Assembly (NCBI GenBank): GCA_947497065.1
Contig: CANMEQ010000007.1
Location: 156,956 to 220,955 of the forward strand
Reading direction: 5' to 3'
DNA: 64,000 bases
From: an uncultured Paracoccaceae bacterium
GTDB lineage: Bacteria > Pseudomonadota > Alphaproteobacteria > Rhodobacterales > Rhodobacteraceae
In this document: one piece after another, positions 1 through 8,474 of the stretch
Numbering within the stretch: the first letter of the stretch is position 1
Layout: every line of letters begins with the position of its first letter
Made by a program: the position numbers and the translations under genes
Notes under the pieces: model-generated
What the model saw: only the letters and a program-made list of their open reading frames with translations
What the model was told of the DNA's origin: nothing
Database searches by the model: none

Positions 1-893
1 TCAACAGATGGAACTGCTGGGAATTCGTCGTTGCCAGCAGAGAAGTACTGCTGTGCTTGGTCGGACGCGAGGTACTCGAGGAAGGCCACAGCGTTGTCGT
101 AGTTAGGCGCGTGGGCTGCAACGCCGGCACCGGACAAATTCATGTGTGCGCCTTCGGCACCTTGGGATGGCCACTGCAAGCCAACCATGTCGATGCTATC
201 GGACAGGCCGTCTACTTCTTTGCGGATCGCACGTGCGAAGTAGTATGTGTTGGATACAGAAATTTCACACTCACCAGACACGATGCCGCGCAGCTGGTCT
301 GTGTCGCCACCTTGTGGATCGCGCGCCATGTTGTCGACAACACCTTGCGCCCAAGTGCGGGCTGCTTCTTCACCGTGGTTTTCGATAATCGAAGCCAGCA
401 GTGTTTGGTTGTATGTGTTGGTCGAGGAGCGGATGCACACCAGACCTTTGTAGGCTGGATCAGCCAGGTCGAGATATGTCTGTGGTGGGTTTGCTACGTC
501 AGCTTTGTCGTAGAAGATAACCCGCGCACGCTGGGAGAACCCGAACCACTGGTTGTCGCTGTCTTGCAGGTTGGACGGGATACGCTCTTCGAGGATGTCG
601 CTGTCGACAGCTTGCAAGATGCCTGCGTCTTTTGCCCGCTCCAGACGAGAGGTATCGACGGTGACAAGAACGTCTGCCGGAGAGTTCTGACCTTCCGCCT
701 CCATACGCGCGATCAGCTCGTCTGCGTTGCCTTCGATACGGTTGATCGTGATGCCGGTTGCCTCTTCGAAATCTGTGTAGAGACGCTCGTCCGTGTCGTA
801 GTGACGTGAGGAATACAGGTTCAACTCACCTTCTGCGAATGCAGGGGCAGCTGTACCGAGCAGCAAAGCGGTAAGGGTCAGGGTCTTAGTCAT
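1..893 (-). CDS. Fe(3+) ABC transporter periplasmic binding protein (C-terminus cut by window edge)
   Basis: Extracellular solute-binding protein of the ferric-iron type (FutA/AfuA family), which captures Fe3+ in the periplasm for an ABC importer. The frame opens at ATG 893 with a signal peptide (MTKTLTLTALLLGTAAPAFA) followed by mature ELNLYSSRHYDTDE, the usual start of this family. Further conserved stretches are ADVLVTVD, NTYNQTLLASII and SNTYYFAR, with the tyrosines that usually bind iron. The frame stays open to base 1, so only the last few dozen residues should be missing. The permease and ATPase would lie outside the window. It is likely iron regulated; a short inverted repeat lies just upstream. 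The family call is firm; iron specificity is inferred from similarity. Confidence 0.9.
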   Translation of the reverse strand, partial: MTKTLTLTALLLGTAAPAFAEGELNLYSSRHYDTDERLYTDFEEATGITINRIEGNADELIARMEAEGQNSPADVLVTVDTSRLERAKDAGILQAVDSDILEERIPSNLQDSDNQWFGFSQRARVIFYDKADVANPPQTYLDLADPAYKGLVCIRSSTNTYNQTLLASIIENHGEEAARTWAQGVVDNMARDPQGGDTDQLRGIVSGECEISVSNTYYFARAIRKEVDGLSDSIDMVGLQWPSQGAEGAHMNLSGAGVAAHAPNYDNAVAFLEYLASDQAQQYFSAGNDEFPAVPSV

Positions 894-913
894 TTTTAAA
901 TCCTCTGATAATC

Positions 914-928
914 TGACTTTTTTGGTCA
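914..928. promoter_or_regulatory. TGAC-N7-GTCA inverted repeat upstream of the iron-binding protein gene
   Basis: TGAC at 914-917 and GTCA at 925-928 flank an all T/G spacer. On the minus strand this reads TTGACC followed by an A-rich run, 20 to 40 bases before the ATG at 893, where a promoter or iron-responsive operator is expected. The match to any named iron regulator site is not established. Confidence 0.35.
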
Positions 929-957
929 ACTACAGTGTCATTCGACTAAGAGCAAGC

Positions 958-982
958 AATTCCGACAAATTTCATCGGAATT
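958..982. repeat. 8-bp perfect inverted repeat AATTCCGA-N9-TCGGAATT
   Basis: The left arm is 958-965 and the right arm 975-982. It lies between the iron-binding protein gene and the EamA gene, both on the minus strand. It has no T-run on either side that would make it a clear terminator, so it could be an operator or an RNA hairpin. Confidence 0.4.
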
Positions 983-1024
983 CAAAGCCCATGCCTTTCC
1001 TATAGTGCGGGGCCAAGGGGCACC

Positions 1025-2002
1025 CTATTTTTCCGGTCGTTCGGGGCTGTCCGGATGCCGCCCAATCAGCCGCAAAAATGGACCGGGGCGCAAATATGTC
1101 CCCGTTTCATGGCGCGACCGTGTGCGCAAAACCGGTGTCGTCGAGGTATCGTCTGCCCTGCTTTCCCGCAAAACAATGTAAAGGCCGGAGGCGATGATGA
1201 TTGCAGCGCCAAACAACGTCATGGCGTCAATGCTCTCTTCAAAAAACAGGGCACCAAACAGGGCGGCCCAGATAATCTGGCTGTATTGCATCGGCGCGAT
1301 AATCGCGGCCTCGCCTTCCTGATAGGCCGAAATAATGCAGCGCCCGGCGATCCAAGCACCCGCCGCGACAAGGGCAACAAGACCGAGATCCTCAATCGGC
1401 ATCGGTTCATACACAAAGTATAGCGCTCCGCCCATCAGCACGAAATTCGCCATCATGGGATACAGCAAGATCACAACGGGCCGCTCATCCGCCCCAATGC
1501 GCCGCACGATCACAGAGGCCACGGCACTGCCGACTGCAGCAGCCAACGCCGCCGCATGCCCCAAGGTTAGATCGGTCGATCCGGGCCGTAGAACGACAAG
1601 AACCCCCGACAGCCCCACGATAACAGCCAACCATCGGCGCAACCGAACCTTCTCGCCCAAAACGGGGATCGCGAGGATGGTAATCAACAAAGGTGCGGCA
1701 AACAAAATCGCATAGGTCTGTGCCAAGGGCAAAACCGTAAAGGCATAGAAGGCGCTGATCGCAGTGGTCACCGCCGCCACTGTGCGCAACGCCATCCACC
1801 ATGGGTGACGTGGCAGCAAGGTGCCCGGTTTCGCGTCTCGCATTAAAACAACAGTTGCCAGCGGGAAACTAAAGAGAACCGAAAAGAACACAATCTGAAT
1901 AGGAGAGTAGTTGGCCCCCAATACTTTCACAAAGACATCGTGTGTTGCAAAAACGGCAAACGCGAGAAGCGCCAGTAAGGCACCTTTGACATTGGGGGAC
2001 AT
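1025..2002 (-). CDS. EamA/DMT-family transporter
   Basis: Inner-membrane permease of the drug/metabolite transporter superfamily, 325 residues, with two EamA repeats and about ten hydrophobic segments. The first begins right after MSPNVKGALLALLAF, and the conserved glycine/proline stretches lie near VLGEKVRLRRW in repeat one and FGALFFEESID in repeat two. The substrate cannot be told from sequence. The ATG at 2002 is the only sensible start. The last 35 or so residues (from about RESRADD) are a charged, arginine-rich cytoplasmic tail beyond the last membrane segment. It follows leuB on the same strand but is separated from it by a terminator-like hairpin and two further hairpins, so it is probably its own unit. 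Confidence 0.85.
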   Translation of the reverse strand: MSPNVKGALLALLAFAVFATHDVFVKVLGANYSPIQIVFFSVLFSFPLATVVLMRDAKPGTLLPRHPWWMALRTVAAVTTAISAFYAFTVLPLAQTYAILFAAPLLITILAIPVLGEKVRLRRWLAVIVGLSGVLVVLRPGSTDLTLGHAAALAAAVGSAVASVIVRRIGADERPVVILLYPMMANFVLMGGALYFVYEPMPIEDLGLVALVAAGAWIAGRCIISAYQEGEAAIIAPMQYSQIIWAALFGALFFEESIDAMTLFGAAIIIASGLYIVLRESRADDTSTTPVLRTRSRHETGTYLRPGPFLRLIGRHPDSPERPEK

Positions 2003-2025
2003 AAGTCAGACCTGGTGTTTGGGGT

Positions 2026-2051
2026 GGCGATCAATGACACCATTGATCGCC
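2026..2051. repeat. 11-bp perfect hairpin before the EamA gene
   Basis: GGCGATCAATG at 2026-2036 pairs with CATTGATCGCC at 2041-2051 around a 4-base loop. It ends 24 bases before the EamA start codon, in the 5' untranslated region or promoter, without a T-run. A regulator site or a stabilising RNA hairpin are both possible. Confidence 0.5.
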
Positions 2052-2094
2052 CTATCTGATTTGGCAAGTAGGTCGCCCCGCCAAATAGAAAAGC

Positions 2095-2114
2095 GGCTGC
2101 CCGTTGGGGCAGCC
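2095..2114 (-). terminator. Rho-independent terminator after leuB
   Basis: An 8-bp GC stem (GGCTGCCC and its complement, 4-base loop) starts 11 bases past the leuB stop codon. On the minus strand it is followed by GCTTTTCTATTT. Confidence 0.7.
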
Positions 2115-2124
2115 ACCTGATGGT

Positions 2125-3228
2125 TTACAATGACGCGTCGAGAGCCGCGAGAATAGCGTCACCCATGCCGGATGTGGACACTGGTGTTGTGTCCTCGTCG
2201 CCCAGCAAATCACCGGTGCGCACACCGTCCGCAAGCACTTGCTCAACAGCTTTTTCCAAACGGGTCGCTTCTGCGCCGTTGTCAAAGGAATAGCGCAACG
2301 CCATCGCGAAGGACAAAATACATGCAATTGGGTTCGCTTTGCCCTGGCCTGTGATGTCAGGCGCAGAACCGTGTACCGGCTCGTACATCGCTTTCGGGCG
2401 ACCGTTTGCCATTGGCGCGCCCAAAGAGGCGGACGGCAACATGCCGAGAGAGCCCGTCAACATGGCCGCACAGTCAGACAGGATATCGCCGAACAGGTTG
2501 TCGGTGTAGATCACGTCAAACTGTTTCGGGGCACGCACCAGCTGCATCGCGCCATTATCGGCGTACATGTGAGACAGTTCGACCTCTGGGTAATCGGCGT
2601 GCACCTCGGTCACAACATCGCGCCACAGGATGCCGGATTCCATCACGTTGGCTTTTTCCATGGAGCACAAACGTTTGTCGCGCTTCATGGCCAATTCGAA
2701 TGCCGCACGTGCGCCGCGTTCGATTTCAGCTTCTGTGTAGCGCTGGGTGTTTACGCCCACACGCAGGTTGTCTTCCATGTGGATGCCGCGTGGCTCACCA
2801 AAGTAAACGCCAGACGTCAATTCGCGTACAATCATGATGTCGAGGCCGGAAACGATATCTGTTTTCAGGGACGAGAAATCAGCCAGCGCATCAAAACACT
2901 GCGCAGGGCGCAGGTTGGCGAAGAGGTCCATTTCTTTGCGCAGACGCAGAAGGCCGCGTTCCGGTTTTACAGAAAAATCCAGGTCGTCATACTTTGGGCC
3001 GCCAACAGCGCCGAGCAAAACAGCGTCGACTTCTTGGGCTTTGGCCATTGTGTCGTCGTGCAGTGGCACGCCGTGTTTGTCGTAGGCAGCACCACCCACA
3101 AGGTCTTCGGTGACGTCGAACGCCAGATCGCGCTTCGCACCGAACCAATCGATGATACGGCGCACTTCAACCATAACTTCAGCACCGATACCGTCACCGG
3201 GCAGGATCAAAAGAGAGGGGTTCGACAT
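2125..3228 (-). CDS. leuB: 3-isopropylmalate dehydrogenase
   Basis: Oxidises and decarboxylates (2R,3S)-3-isopropylmalate to 2-oxoisocaproate with NAD+, the third leucine-specific step, in the cytoplasm. The 367 residues match the usual length. Visible family features are the N-terminal [14 protein letters not shown], the substrate-loop arginines in [16 protein letters not shown], the YFGEPRG stretch, and the C-terminal metal-binding NLFGDILSD and [18 protein letters not shown] motifs. ATG at 3228 has AAGGA about 10 bases upstream. leuC and leuD lie about 4 kb further along on the same strand, so the pathway is split by unrelated genes. No leuA is present in the window. Confidence 0.97.
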   Translation of the reverse strand: MSNPSLLILPGDGIGAEVMVEVRRIIDWFGAKRDLAFDVTEDLVGGAAYDKHGVPLHDDTMAKAQEVDAVLLGAVGGPKYDDLDFSVKPERGLLRLRKEMDLFANLRPAQCFDALADFSSLKTDIVSGLDIMIVRELTSGVYFGEPRGIHMEDNLRVGVNTQRYTEAEIERGARAAFELAMKRDKRLCSMEKANVMESGILWRDVVTEVHADYPEVELSHMYADNGAMQLVRAPKQFDVIYTDNLFGDILSDCAAMLTGSLGMLPSASLGAPMANGRPKAMYEPVHGSAPDITGQGKANPIACILSFAMALRYSFDNGAEATRLEKAVEQVLADGVRTGDLLGDEDTTPVSTSGMGDAILAALDASL

Positions 3229-3287
3229 GTCATTTTTCCTTGGCTAAATCGCGTTGCAAACGCGCCTAGCCCGTTCGCCGCCAAGGG

Positions 3288-4184
3288 TCAAGAAACAAGG
3301 GGTTTCAGCCCCTGCGCCAACATATCCCAAACCCGCCTGATGCGCGGCGTTTCTCGCATGGCCTCATGTGCGGTCAACCAAATGGGAAGCGGCGAAATGG
3401 GAAATCCTGTTTCAATAACCACCAATGCAGGGTCCGCATCGACAATGGCTTTTTGCGAAAACCCCACGCCACACCCCGCCCGAACAAGCGCAAGAACCGT
3501 CGCGTGGTCATCACATCGTGTTTTGAAAAAATCACGGGTCACATCAAGGCCAGCCGCCTTGAACCCCTTAATGATTGCGGGATTCGCATCGAAGCCGACA
3601 AAATCATGGGCCTCAAAATCGTCAGGGCCGGTCAGCGGCCCGCGTTGGGCTAAATAGGCGCGGGAGGCGCATAAAACCAAGGCGAGGCCACCCACATACT
3701 GCGTTACCAAATCCAACTGGGTGGGGCGATACATGCGCACCGCAATGTCCGCTTCGCGGTACAAAAGGTTGCTGCTGGCATTAGATGGGGCAAGTTCGAT
3801 CGCAATTGCAGGTTCGGCGCGCCGGATATCTGCGATGATGTCCGGCAGGTGGAACAGTGACGTCATCGTGCTGGCCGTGATGCGAACCGTTCCTTCAATT
3901 TGCACCGAACGTCCGGCGGCGGCCAGTGCGATTTCGTGCATGGCATTACGCATGGCTCGGGCGGGCTCCATCAGCGCAAGGCCCGTCTCGGTCAAGGCCA
4001 AGCCGCGGGGCTGGCGCGAGAACAGCTGCGCCTGAAGCTGCGCTTCGAGTGTTTTGATCTGTCGGCCGAGTGTCGGTTGGCTGGCCCCCAAGGTACGCGC
4101 GGCACCAGAGAGTGAGCCTTCCTCGGCGACGGCGAGGAAGGCCTGAACGAGGGACCAATCTGCGGGTGTGACAACACTATCCAT
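3288..4184 (-). CDS. LysR-family transcriptional regulator
   Basis: DNA-binding regulator of 298 residues. The N-terminal winged helix-turn-helix is clear at about residues 8-66 (VAEEGSLSGAARTLGASQPT then LGRQIKTLE), followed by a periplasmic-binding-protein-like effector domain. It is divergent from the epimerase-like gene at 4272 with 87 bases between them, the classic layout in which a LysR protein controls its neighbour and itself. The AT-rich spacer holds ATTCAAAATTGAAT overlapping the LysR start, a plausible autoregulatory site. The effector is unknown. Confidence 0.9.
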   Translation of the reverse strand: MDSVVTPADWSLVQAFLAVAEEGSLSGAARTLGASQPTLGRQIKTLEAQLQAQLFSRQPRGLALTETGLALMEPARAMRNAMHEIALAAAGRSVQIEGTVRITASTMTSLFHLPDIIADIRRAEPAIAIELAPSNASSNLLYREADIAVRMYRPTQLDLVTQYVGGLALVLCASRAYLAQRGPLTGPDDFEAHDFVGFDANPAIIKGFKAAGLDVTRDFFKTRCDDHATVLALVRAGCGVGFSQKAIVDADPALVVIETGFPISPLPIWLTAHEAMRETPRIRRVWDMLAQGLKPLVS

Positions 4185-4271
4185 TCAAAATTGAATACAC
4201 GATGCACGAATTTTCGCAATTTATAATCGAATGTGAATGACAGAACCTGATCATCAGAACAGGAGATCATC

Positions 4272-5180
4272 ATGAAACCTATCGTCTTAATCCTCGGGCC
4301 AACGGGCCGTATGGGAAGAAACGCCGCCATCGCATTTGAGAAAAACGGATGGGACGTGCGCCGATTCAACCGCAAGACAGACACCCTTTGGGATGCAGCA
4401 TGGGGCGCAAGTGTCATCGTGAACGCATGGAACCCGCCCTACAACGATTGGGCAGCGCAAGTTCCGAATATGACCCGAGACATCATTGAGGTCGCGCAAG
4501 CCAGTGGGGCGACGGTGATTATACCGGGAAATGTCTACGTCTACGGGCCGTCAGCCCCTGAAGTGCTAGATCATACCACACCACATTTGGCGCAAAACCC
4601 GCTGGGAAAAATTCGTGTCAGGAAGGAGGCCGCGTACCGGGCATCAGGTGTGCAAACCATCGTGGTGCGTGCCGGTGATTATATTGACACAGAGCCGTCA
4701 GGAAACTGGTTTGATATGATCATGGCCAAGTCCGTTTCAAAAGGCAGGTTCACTTCACCAGGCCCAACAGATTGCCCGCGGGCCTATTCGTATCTGCCGG
4801 ATGTCGCGCGAACGATGGTTGCCCTCGCCAACCGGCGAGAGGATTTGGGCGCATTCGAAGATGTAAACGCCCCCAGCTTTACCTTAACCGCGCAACAATT
4901 CGCGGCAGAAACAGAAACCCTGTTGGGGCGCCCTGTTGTAGCCAAGGAAATGATGTGGTGGCCAATCAAAGCCTTGCGGCCTGTCTGGCCGCTTGCCCGT
5001 GGTATCGTTGAAATGCGATACATCTGGAACATGCCGCACAGCTTGGGCGAGACACGGCAATTGGATCTGTGCCCAGAGGTGCAGCGCACGCCGTTGCCGA
5101 CCGTGCTAGCTCGGGCGCTTGAGCACCAAATCGACCCAGACCAGATGATGCGCGCCAGCAACCTCACGATCGCCGAGTAG
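4272..5180 (+). CDS. NAD(P)-binding epimerase/dehydratase-like protein
   Basis: Short-chain (extended or atypical SDR) Rossmann protein of 302 residues. The dinucleotide-binding loop is LGPTGRMGRNAA at residues 8-19, a variant of GxxGxxG. A YVYGPSAPE stretch near residue 96 corresponds to the region around the active tyrosine, but a clean YxxxK is not obvious, so catalysis is uncertain. ATG at 4272 is preceded by AGGAG. Its last 75 bases overlap the 3' end of the endonuclease-like gene on the other strand. Being divergent from a LysR regulator, it is probably that regulator's target. The substrate is unknown. Confidence 0.8.
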   Translation: MKPIVLILGPTGRMGRNAAIAFEKNGWDVRRFNRKTDTLWDAAWGASVIVNAWNPPYNDWAAQVPNMTRDIIEVAQASGATVIIPGNVYVYGPSAPEVLDHTTPHLAQNPLGKIRVRKEAAYRASGVQTIVVRAGDYIDTEPSGNWFDMIMAKSVSKGRFTSPGPTDCPRAYSYLPDVARTMVALANRREDLGAFEDVNAPSFTLTAQQFAAETETLLGRPVVAKEMMWWPIKALRPVWPLARGIVEMRYIWNMPHSLGETRQLDLCPEVQRTPLPTVLARALEHQIDPDQMMRASNLTIAE

Positions 5181-6191
5181 CGCAGCATCGGGGTCATCCG
5201 GCGCGGGCCAGAAAACACCAGCGTTGGTGACGTCGAAATTCACCGACGGCAGCACATAAGAAACCCGCAGATTGCCCGGCCCATCCGCAGGCCAATCGGC
5301 TGTGTCATGCTCAGGGGCACCCGAATGCGCTCGATCTGCCTCAAGCAGCGCGCCGTTGCTGCGCGGCGTGGGGTCTTGCAGCGCGTTGTGGTTCAGCAAC
5401 GCTTCAATGCCGTCGTGCAAACCGTCGCCATCGACAGGGTCCATATTGGCGTTTCCGATCACGATTGGATTGGCTGGCTGACCCCCGAAATCGCCCGCGA
5501 GAACGTTGTTCCAGATCAAAATCTCGTCGCGGTTTCGCAGGCCGTTGAAATCCTCTGGTCCGTCGAAGACGGGTGGTGTGGCATCGAAGGCGAGCAGTGA
5601 AATCTGATCCCCGCCGACCTCAATCGGCACAATCCAATGCGCGGTCGAAGAGAGGGGCAAGGTTTCAAAGACATCAGGAGATGGGAAAAGTGTGCCATTT
5701 TGGGTGGGCAATGTCGCGTTGGGAACATCGGCCCAAGGAATATCCGTCAAATCTATTATGTTATTTATATCAATAGGATACCGTGACAGGATGGCCATTC
5801 CGCCGTCACCGAAAAATCGACCATACCCCAATGCATCTCGGGCATCGCCCGCGAAACCATTAGCATCGAGATCCAGCCCCGTTTGACTACCTGCATTTGG
5901 GGCACTGGCAAATTGAAAGGGAAAGGGGTCAACGCTGGCCCGGGAGAATGCAGACAATGCAGCACCCGACCCGTCATAGTCGAAATCGGTGAGCACCAAA
6001 ATGTCGGGCGCGATATGGTCGATCACCGACAGAGCGTGGAGGATTTGTGGGTCTTCGCCCGTGAGAATGTCGCGCAAGAGGAGGCCGGGGCCATCTCTGC
6101 TGAGCGGGGCGGCGAAGGTTGCGACACGAATTTCATCCGTCTGGGCAATGACTGCAGCGGACCAAACCGAGAGGGCGGCTGCCAGCGAAAT
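5106..6191 (-). CDS. Endonuclease/exonuclease/phosphatase-fold protein, exported
   Basis: EEP-superfamily protein (DNase I-like metal-dependent phosphoesterase). The fold is recognised from EIRVATFAAPLS at the start, HIAPDILVLTDFDYDG, ILSRYPID, a central VIGNANMDPVDG (in place of the usual GDFN) and the C-terminal GAHHLVWVDL with the active histidine. A signal-peptide-like segment (SLAAALSVWSAAVIAQ) precedes the domain. No ATG, GTG or TTG lies at its front: the frame is open back to ATG 6332, deep inside the upstream gene, and the most natural start is ATT at 6191, sharing a base with the upstream TAA. The longer form would give a more basic signal peptide, so the start is unsettled. Substrate unknown. 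Confidence 0.75.
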   Translation of the reverse strand: MSLAAALSVWSAAVIAQTDEIRVATFAAPLSRDGPGLLLRDILTGEDPQILHALSVIDHIAPDILVLTDFDYDGSGAALSAFSRASVDPFPFQFASAPNAGSQTGLDLDANGFAGDARDALGYGRFFGDGGMAILSRYPIDINNIIDLTDIPWADVPNATLPTQNGTLFPSPDVFETLPLSSTAHWIVPIEVGGDQISLLAFDATPPVFDGPEDFNGLRNRDEILIWNNVLAGDFGGQPANPIVIGNANMDPVDGDGLHDGIEALLNHNALQDPTPRSNGALLEADRAHSGAPEHDTADWPADGPGNLRVSYVLPSVNFDVTNAGVFWPAPDDPDAALLGDREVAGAHHLVWVDLVLKRPS

Positions 6192-7129
6192 TAAGCCGGC
6201 ACACCCTCGTTGTCTTTTTCTTCCAAATAAGCCCGTTCGCGTTGGGCGGCGACCATCTGGCCCACGCGAAGCATCGCGACGCCGCGCATCATGAGGCTGG
6301 CAGGAAGAAAGGCCCATGCTGTCATCATCCAAATCAAAGTGTGCGGGTTTTGCAGCTGGATGGGGTTGAAGACATCAGATGCGAGTTTAACCAGCGCTGG
6401 GATAACAAATGGGAGAAGAAACCCTAAGATAATGTTAATTTGCCCGTCCCGCTCCAGACGGTCGACGACATCGCCACCGGCGGAGGGATCGAAGACGGGG
6501 AGATTGGTCCAAACGTTAAAACCACCGCGTTGGCTGGGCCAATTGTTGAGACGCAAGATCAGAACAAAAAACGCCATGGACAGGAGAGAAACGAGGTAGC
6601 TTAGCCCGGCGGCTGTGCGCACATTTTCGATGAGATTCAGATCTGCTTCGGCGGGCAACATCAAGACGACCAGCCGCACCGGAGAATACGGGAAATCCAT
6701 CGCCTCGGCCAAGGCGTTGCCCATGAGGCTGAACAAGCGGGTGGCCGTGGTCGGGTCGGTGGCGCCTTTTGCGATCATGGACAAAGAGAAAACCGTGGCG
6801 GCCAGACCCAGAAACCGCACGCGGTTGAACGGCGGCGCATCGCGGAACTCAAGCAAGCTGGGGGAGGCTGAATTATATTCAACAAATGTGAAGACAGAAG
6901 CAACGATGCAGACCAACACAACAATTTGGGCTGTATCTGTCGTCGTGCTTGCGAGCACGAACGAGGGAAGTGCGATCAATAAGATCACCATGGCTGCCCG
7001 AAAGACAGCGCCTGAAAGACGTGAAACCACTTTTCTACTACCTTCATTTCGGTCTGACGCGATACGATGCCGCGCCCTTGTCCCGGTCTGATCCTGCCTT
7101 TTTTCGGCAGATTGCCTCATAGTTGCCAT
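6191..7129 (-). CDS. Uncharacterised multi-pass membrane protein
   Basis: I do not recognise a named family. About 310 residues, with hydrophobic segments near residues 45-65, 75-90, 105-125, 155-175, 190-210 and two close together before the C-terminus, and a basic N-terminus. There is no enzyme motif. The start is uncertain: GTG 7141, ATG 7129 and ATG 7120 are all in frame, and a later GTG with an upstream GAAGG is also possible; I chose ATG 7129. Its stop overlaps the putative ATT start of the endonuclease-like gene by one base, so the two are probably translated together and may act in the same envelope process. Confidence 0.65.
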   Translation of the reverse strand: MATMRQSAEKRQDQTGTRARHRIASDRNEGSRKVVSRLSGAVFRAAMVILLIALPSFVLASTTTDTAQIVVLVCIVASVFTFVEYNSASPSLLEFRDAPPFNRVRFLGLAATVFSLSMIAKGATDPTTATRLFSLMGNALAEAMDFPYSPVRLVVLMLPAEADLNLIENVRTAAGLSYLVSLLSMAFFVLILRLNNWPSQRGGFNVWTNLPVFDPSAGGDVVDRLERDGQINIILGFLLPFVIPALVKLASDVFNPIQLQNPHTLIWMMTAWAFLPASLMMRGVAMLRVGQMVAAQRERAYLEEKDNEGVPA

Positions 7130-7326
7130 GAAACTGCCCACATTCAGTTAACGTCGCAAGTCGATGAGATCTTTTTGCTGAACGTTTAGGGCAGTTTTGC
7201 GGCAGCACTGGTGCGAGAATGCAACCATTCCAAAGCATTAGATTGTGTTGCGCTAGATGTAGCGGCTGGCGAGGTCGCGGGGCACAAGGGCAGATTAATG
7301 TCTTGTTAGAAGGTATGGCCGACGAA

Positions 7327-7351
7327 AGAAGGCGCCTCGAGGGCGCCTTCT
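7327..7351 (-). terminator. Terminator-like hairpin after leuD
   Basis: A perfect 10-bp stem (AGAAGGCGCC and its complement, 5-base loop) lies 43 bases past the leuD stop. On the minus strand TTCG continues the stem's CTTCT, a weak U-tract. It would end the leuC-leuD transcript. The remaining roughly 190 bases up to the membrane-protein gene show nothing I can name. Confidence 0.6.
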
Positions 7352-7394
7352 GACAAAATCCGAGAAATCTCCCGCTATGCGTGTTTAACGCTGA

Positions 7395-8000
7395 TCAAAC
7401 CCACGGGCGAGCTGCAGAGACCTGTGTTTCAAACGAATCAATCGCAGCGGCTTTTTCCATGGTCAGGCCGATGTCATCGAGACCGTTCATCAGACAATGC
7501 TTTTTGAACGGGTCAACTTCGAAGGTGAAGGTTTCGCCGTCGGAGGATGTGACAGTCTGTGCTTCGAGGTCCACCTCGATGCGGGCATTCGCACCCTTTT
7601 CGGCATCTTTCATCAGCGCATCACGTTGATCTTCTGGCAGCACGATCGGAAGGATGCCGTTCTTGAAACAGTTGTTGTAAAAGATGTCTGCGAAGGATGT
7701 AGAGATGACGCAGCGAATGCCAAAGTCGGCGATGGCCCATGGGGCGTGCTCACGGGAGGAGCCGCAACCGAAGTTGTCGCCCGCCACCAAAATGGAGGCT
7801 TCGCGGTAGGCTGGCTGGTTCAAAACAAAGTCAGGGATTTCATTGCCCTGACGGTCAAACCGCATTTCATCAAACAGGTTCACGCCGAGGCCGGACCGTT
7901 TGATTGTTTTCAAAAACACCTTCGGAATGATCATGTCGGTGTCGATGTTGACGAGTGGCATTGGCGCTGCAATGCCGGAGAGAGTATCGAATTTTTGCAT
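7395..8000 (-). CDS. leuD: 3-isopropylmalate dehydratase small subunit
   Basis: Small (swivelling) subunit of isopropylmalate isomerase, which with LeuC converts 2- to 3-isopropylmalate. It runs 201 residues from ATG 8000, the usual length, starting [20 protein letters not shown]. Key motifs are [29 protein letters not shown] and the C-terminal [16 protein letters not shown]. The internal start has its own ribosome site, AAAGGAAA about 8 bases upstream. The reading frame continues upstream without a stop into the Tat-signal ORF, so a 359-residue fusion is also encoded. Confidence 0.95.
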   Translation of the reverse strand: MQKFDTLSGIAAPMPLVNIDTDMIIPKVFLKTIKRSGLGVNLFDEMRFDRQGNEIPDFVLNQPAYREASILVAGDNFGCGSSREHAPWAIADFGIRCVISTSFADIFYNNCFKNGILPIVLPEDQRDALMKDAEKGANARIEVDLEAQTVTSSDGETFTFEVDPFKKHCLMNGLDDIGLTMEKAAAIDSFETQVSAARPWV

Positions 8001-8474
8001 TGGAGTTTCCTTTCGGGGCGTTAACCCTTTGGAGCTTTCACGTTCATCTTTGTGAACGGAGTGTTCATCATTTTCGTCAGTATGGGTCGGGTATTGCTCT
8101 GGTATGGGTTTGGTATTGCTTTGCACCTTACTGGCGACCGTTTTCGCAGATGCGACAACGGAGCCTTTCGGCCGCACCCAAACCTGACTGCGCGCCCATT
8201 TGCCGGCTTTCGTGGTCCCTTGGAGGGGGCCCAAAATACCGCGCGTCGACATATCCCGCATCAACTGTTCCGCTTGATCCATGCCCAGCCCCAACCGTTT
8301 GGCGAGGGTGAAGACAGAGAACGACACATCTGATTGCGCATGATAGATCGCCGCATGCAGGGCCGAGGCGGGGTAGCCCACCTTGGTCGCAGCACCAAGC
8401 GACGCGGACGGCAGAAGCGGGGCGGCGAAAGCGCCACCCAACATCTGCAAAAATCCGCGACGCTTCATTGACAT
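8001..8474 (-). CDS. Tat-signal protein of unknown function, open in frame into leuD
   Basis: About 158 codons between leuC and leuD. The N-terminus [20 protein letters not shown] is a twin-arginine signal (RRGFLQM) followed by a hydrophobic stretch. A small helical block follows (about residues 50-100: [20 protein letters not shown], then GILGPL and QVWVRPKG) that looks like a winged helix, and then a polar linker rich in S, T, E and K. The ATG at 8474 overlaps the leuC stop (TAATG). No stop codon separates it from leuD: read straight through, it would give a 359-residue protein ending in LeuD. A similar small ORF sits between leuC and leuD in relatives, as I recall it, but function is unknown. 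Confidence 0.6.

Noticed and set aside
57..809. Long + strand open frame opposite the iron-binding protein gene
   Set aside because: It is the antisense shadow of a clear solute-binding protein reading on the minus strand and has no family resemblance of its own.
2239..3657. 472-codon + strand open frame over leuB and the LysR gene
   Set aside because: It spans two real genes on the other strand, has shadow-type composition (rich in H, V, Q and F) and no start signal.
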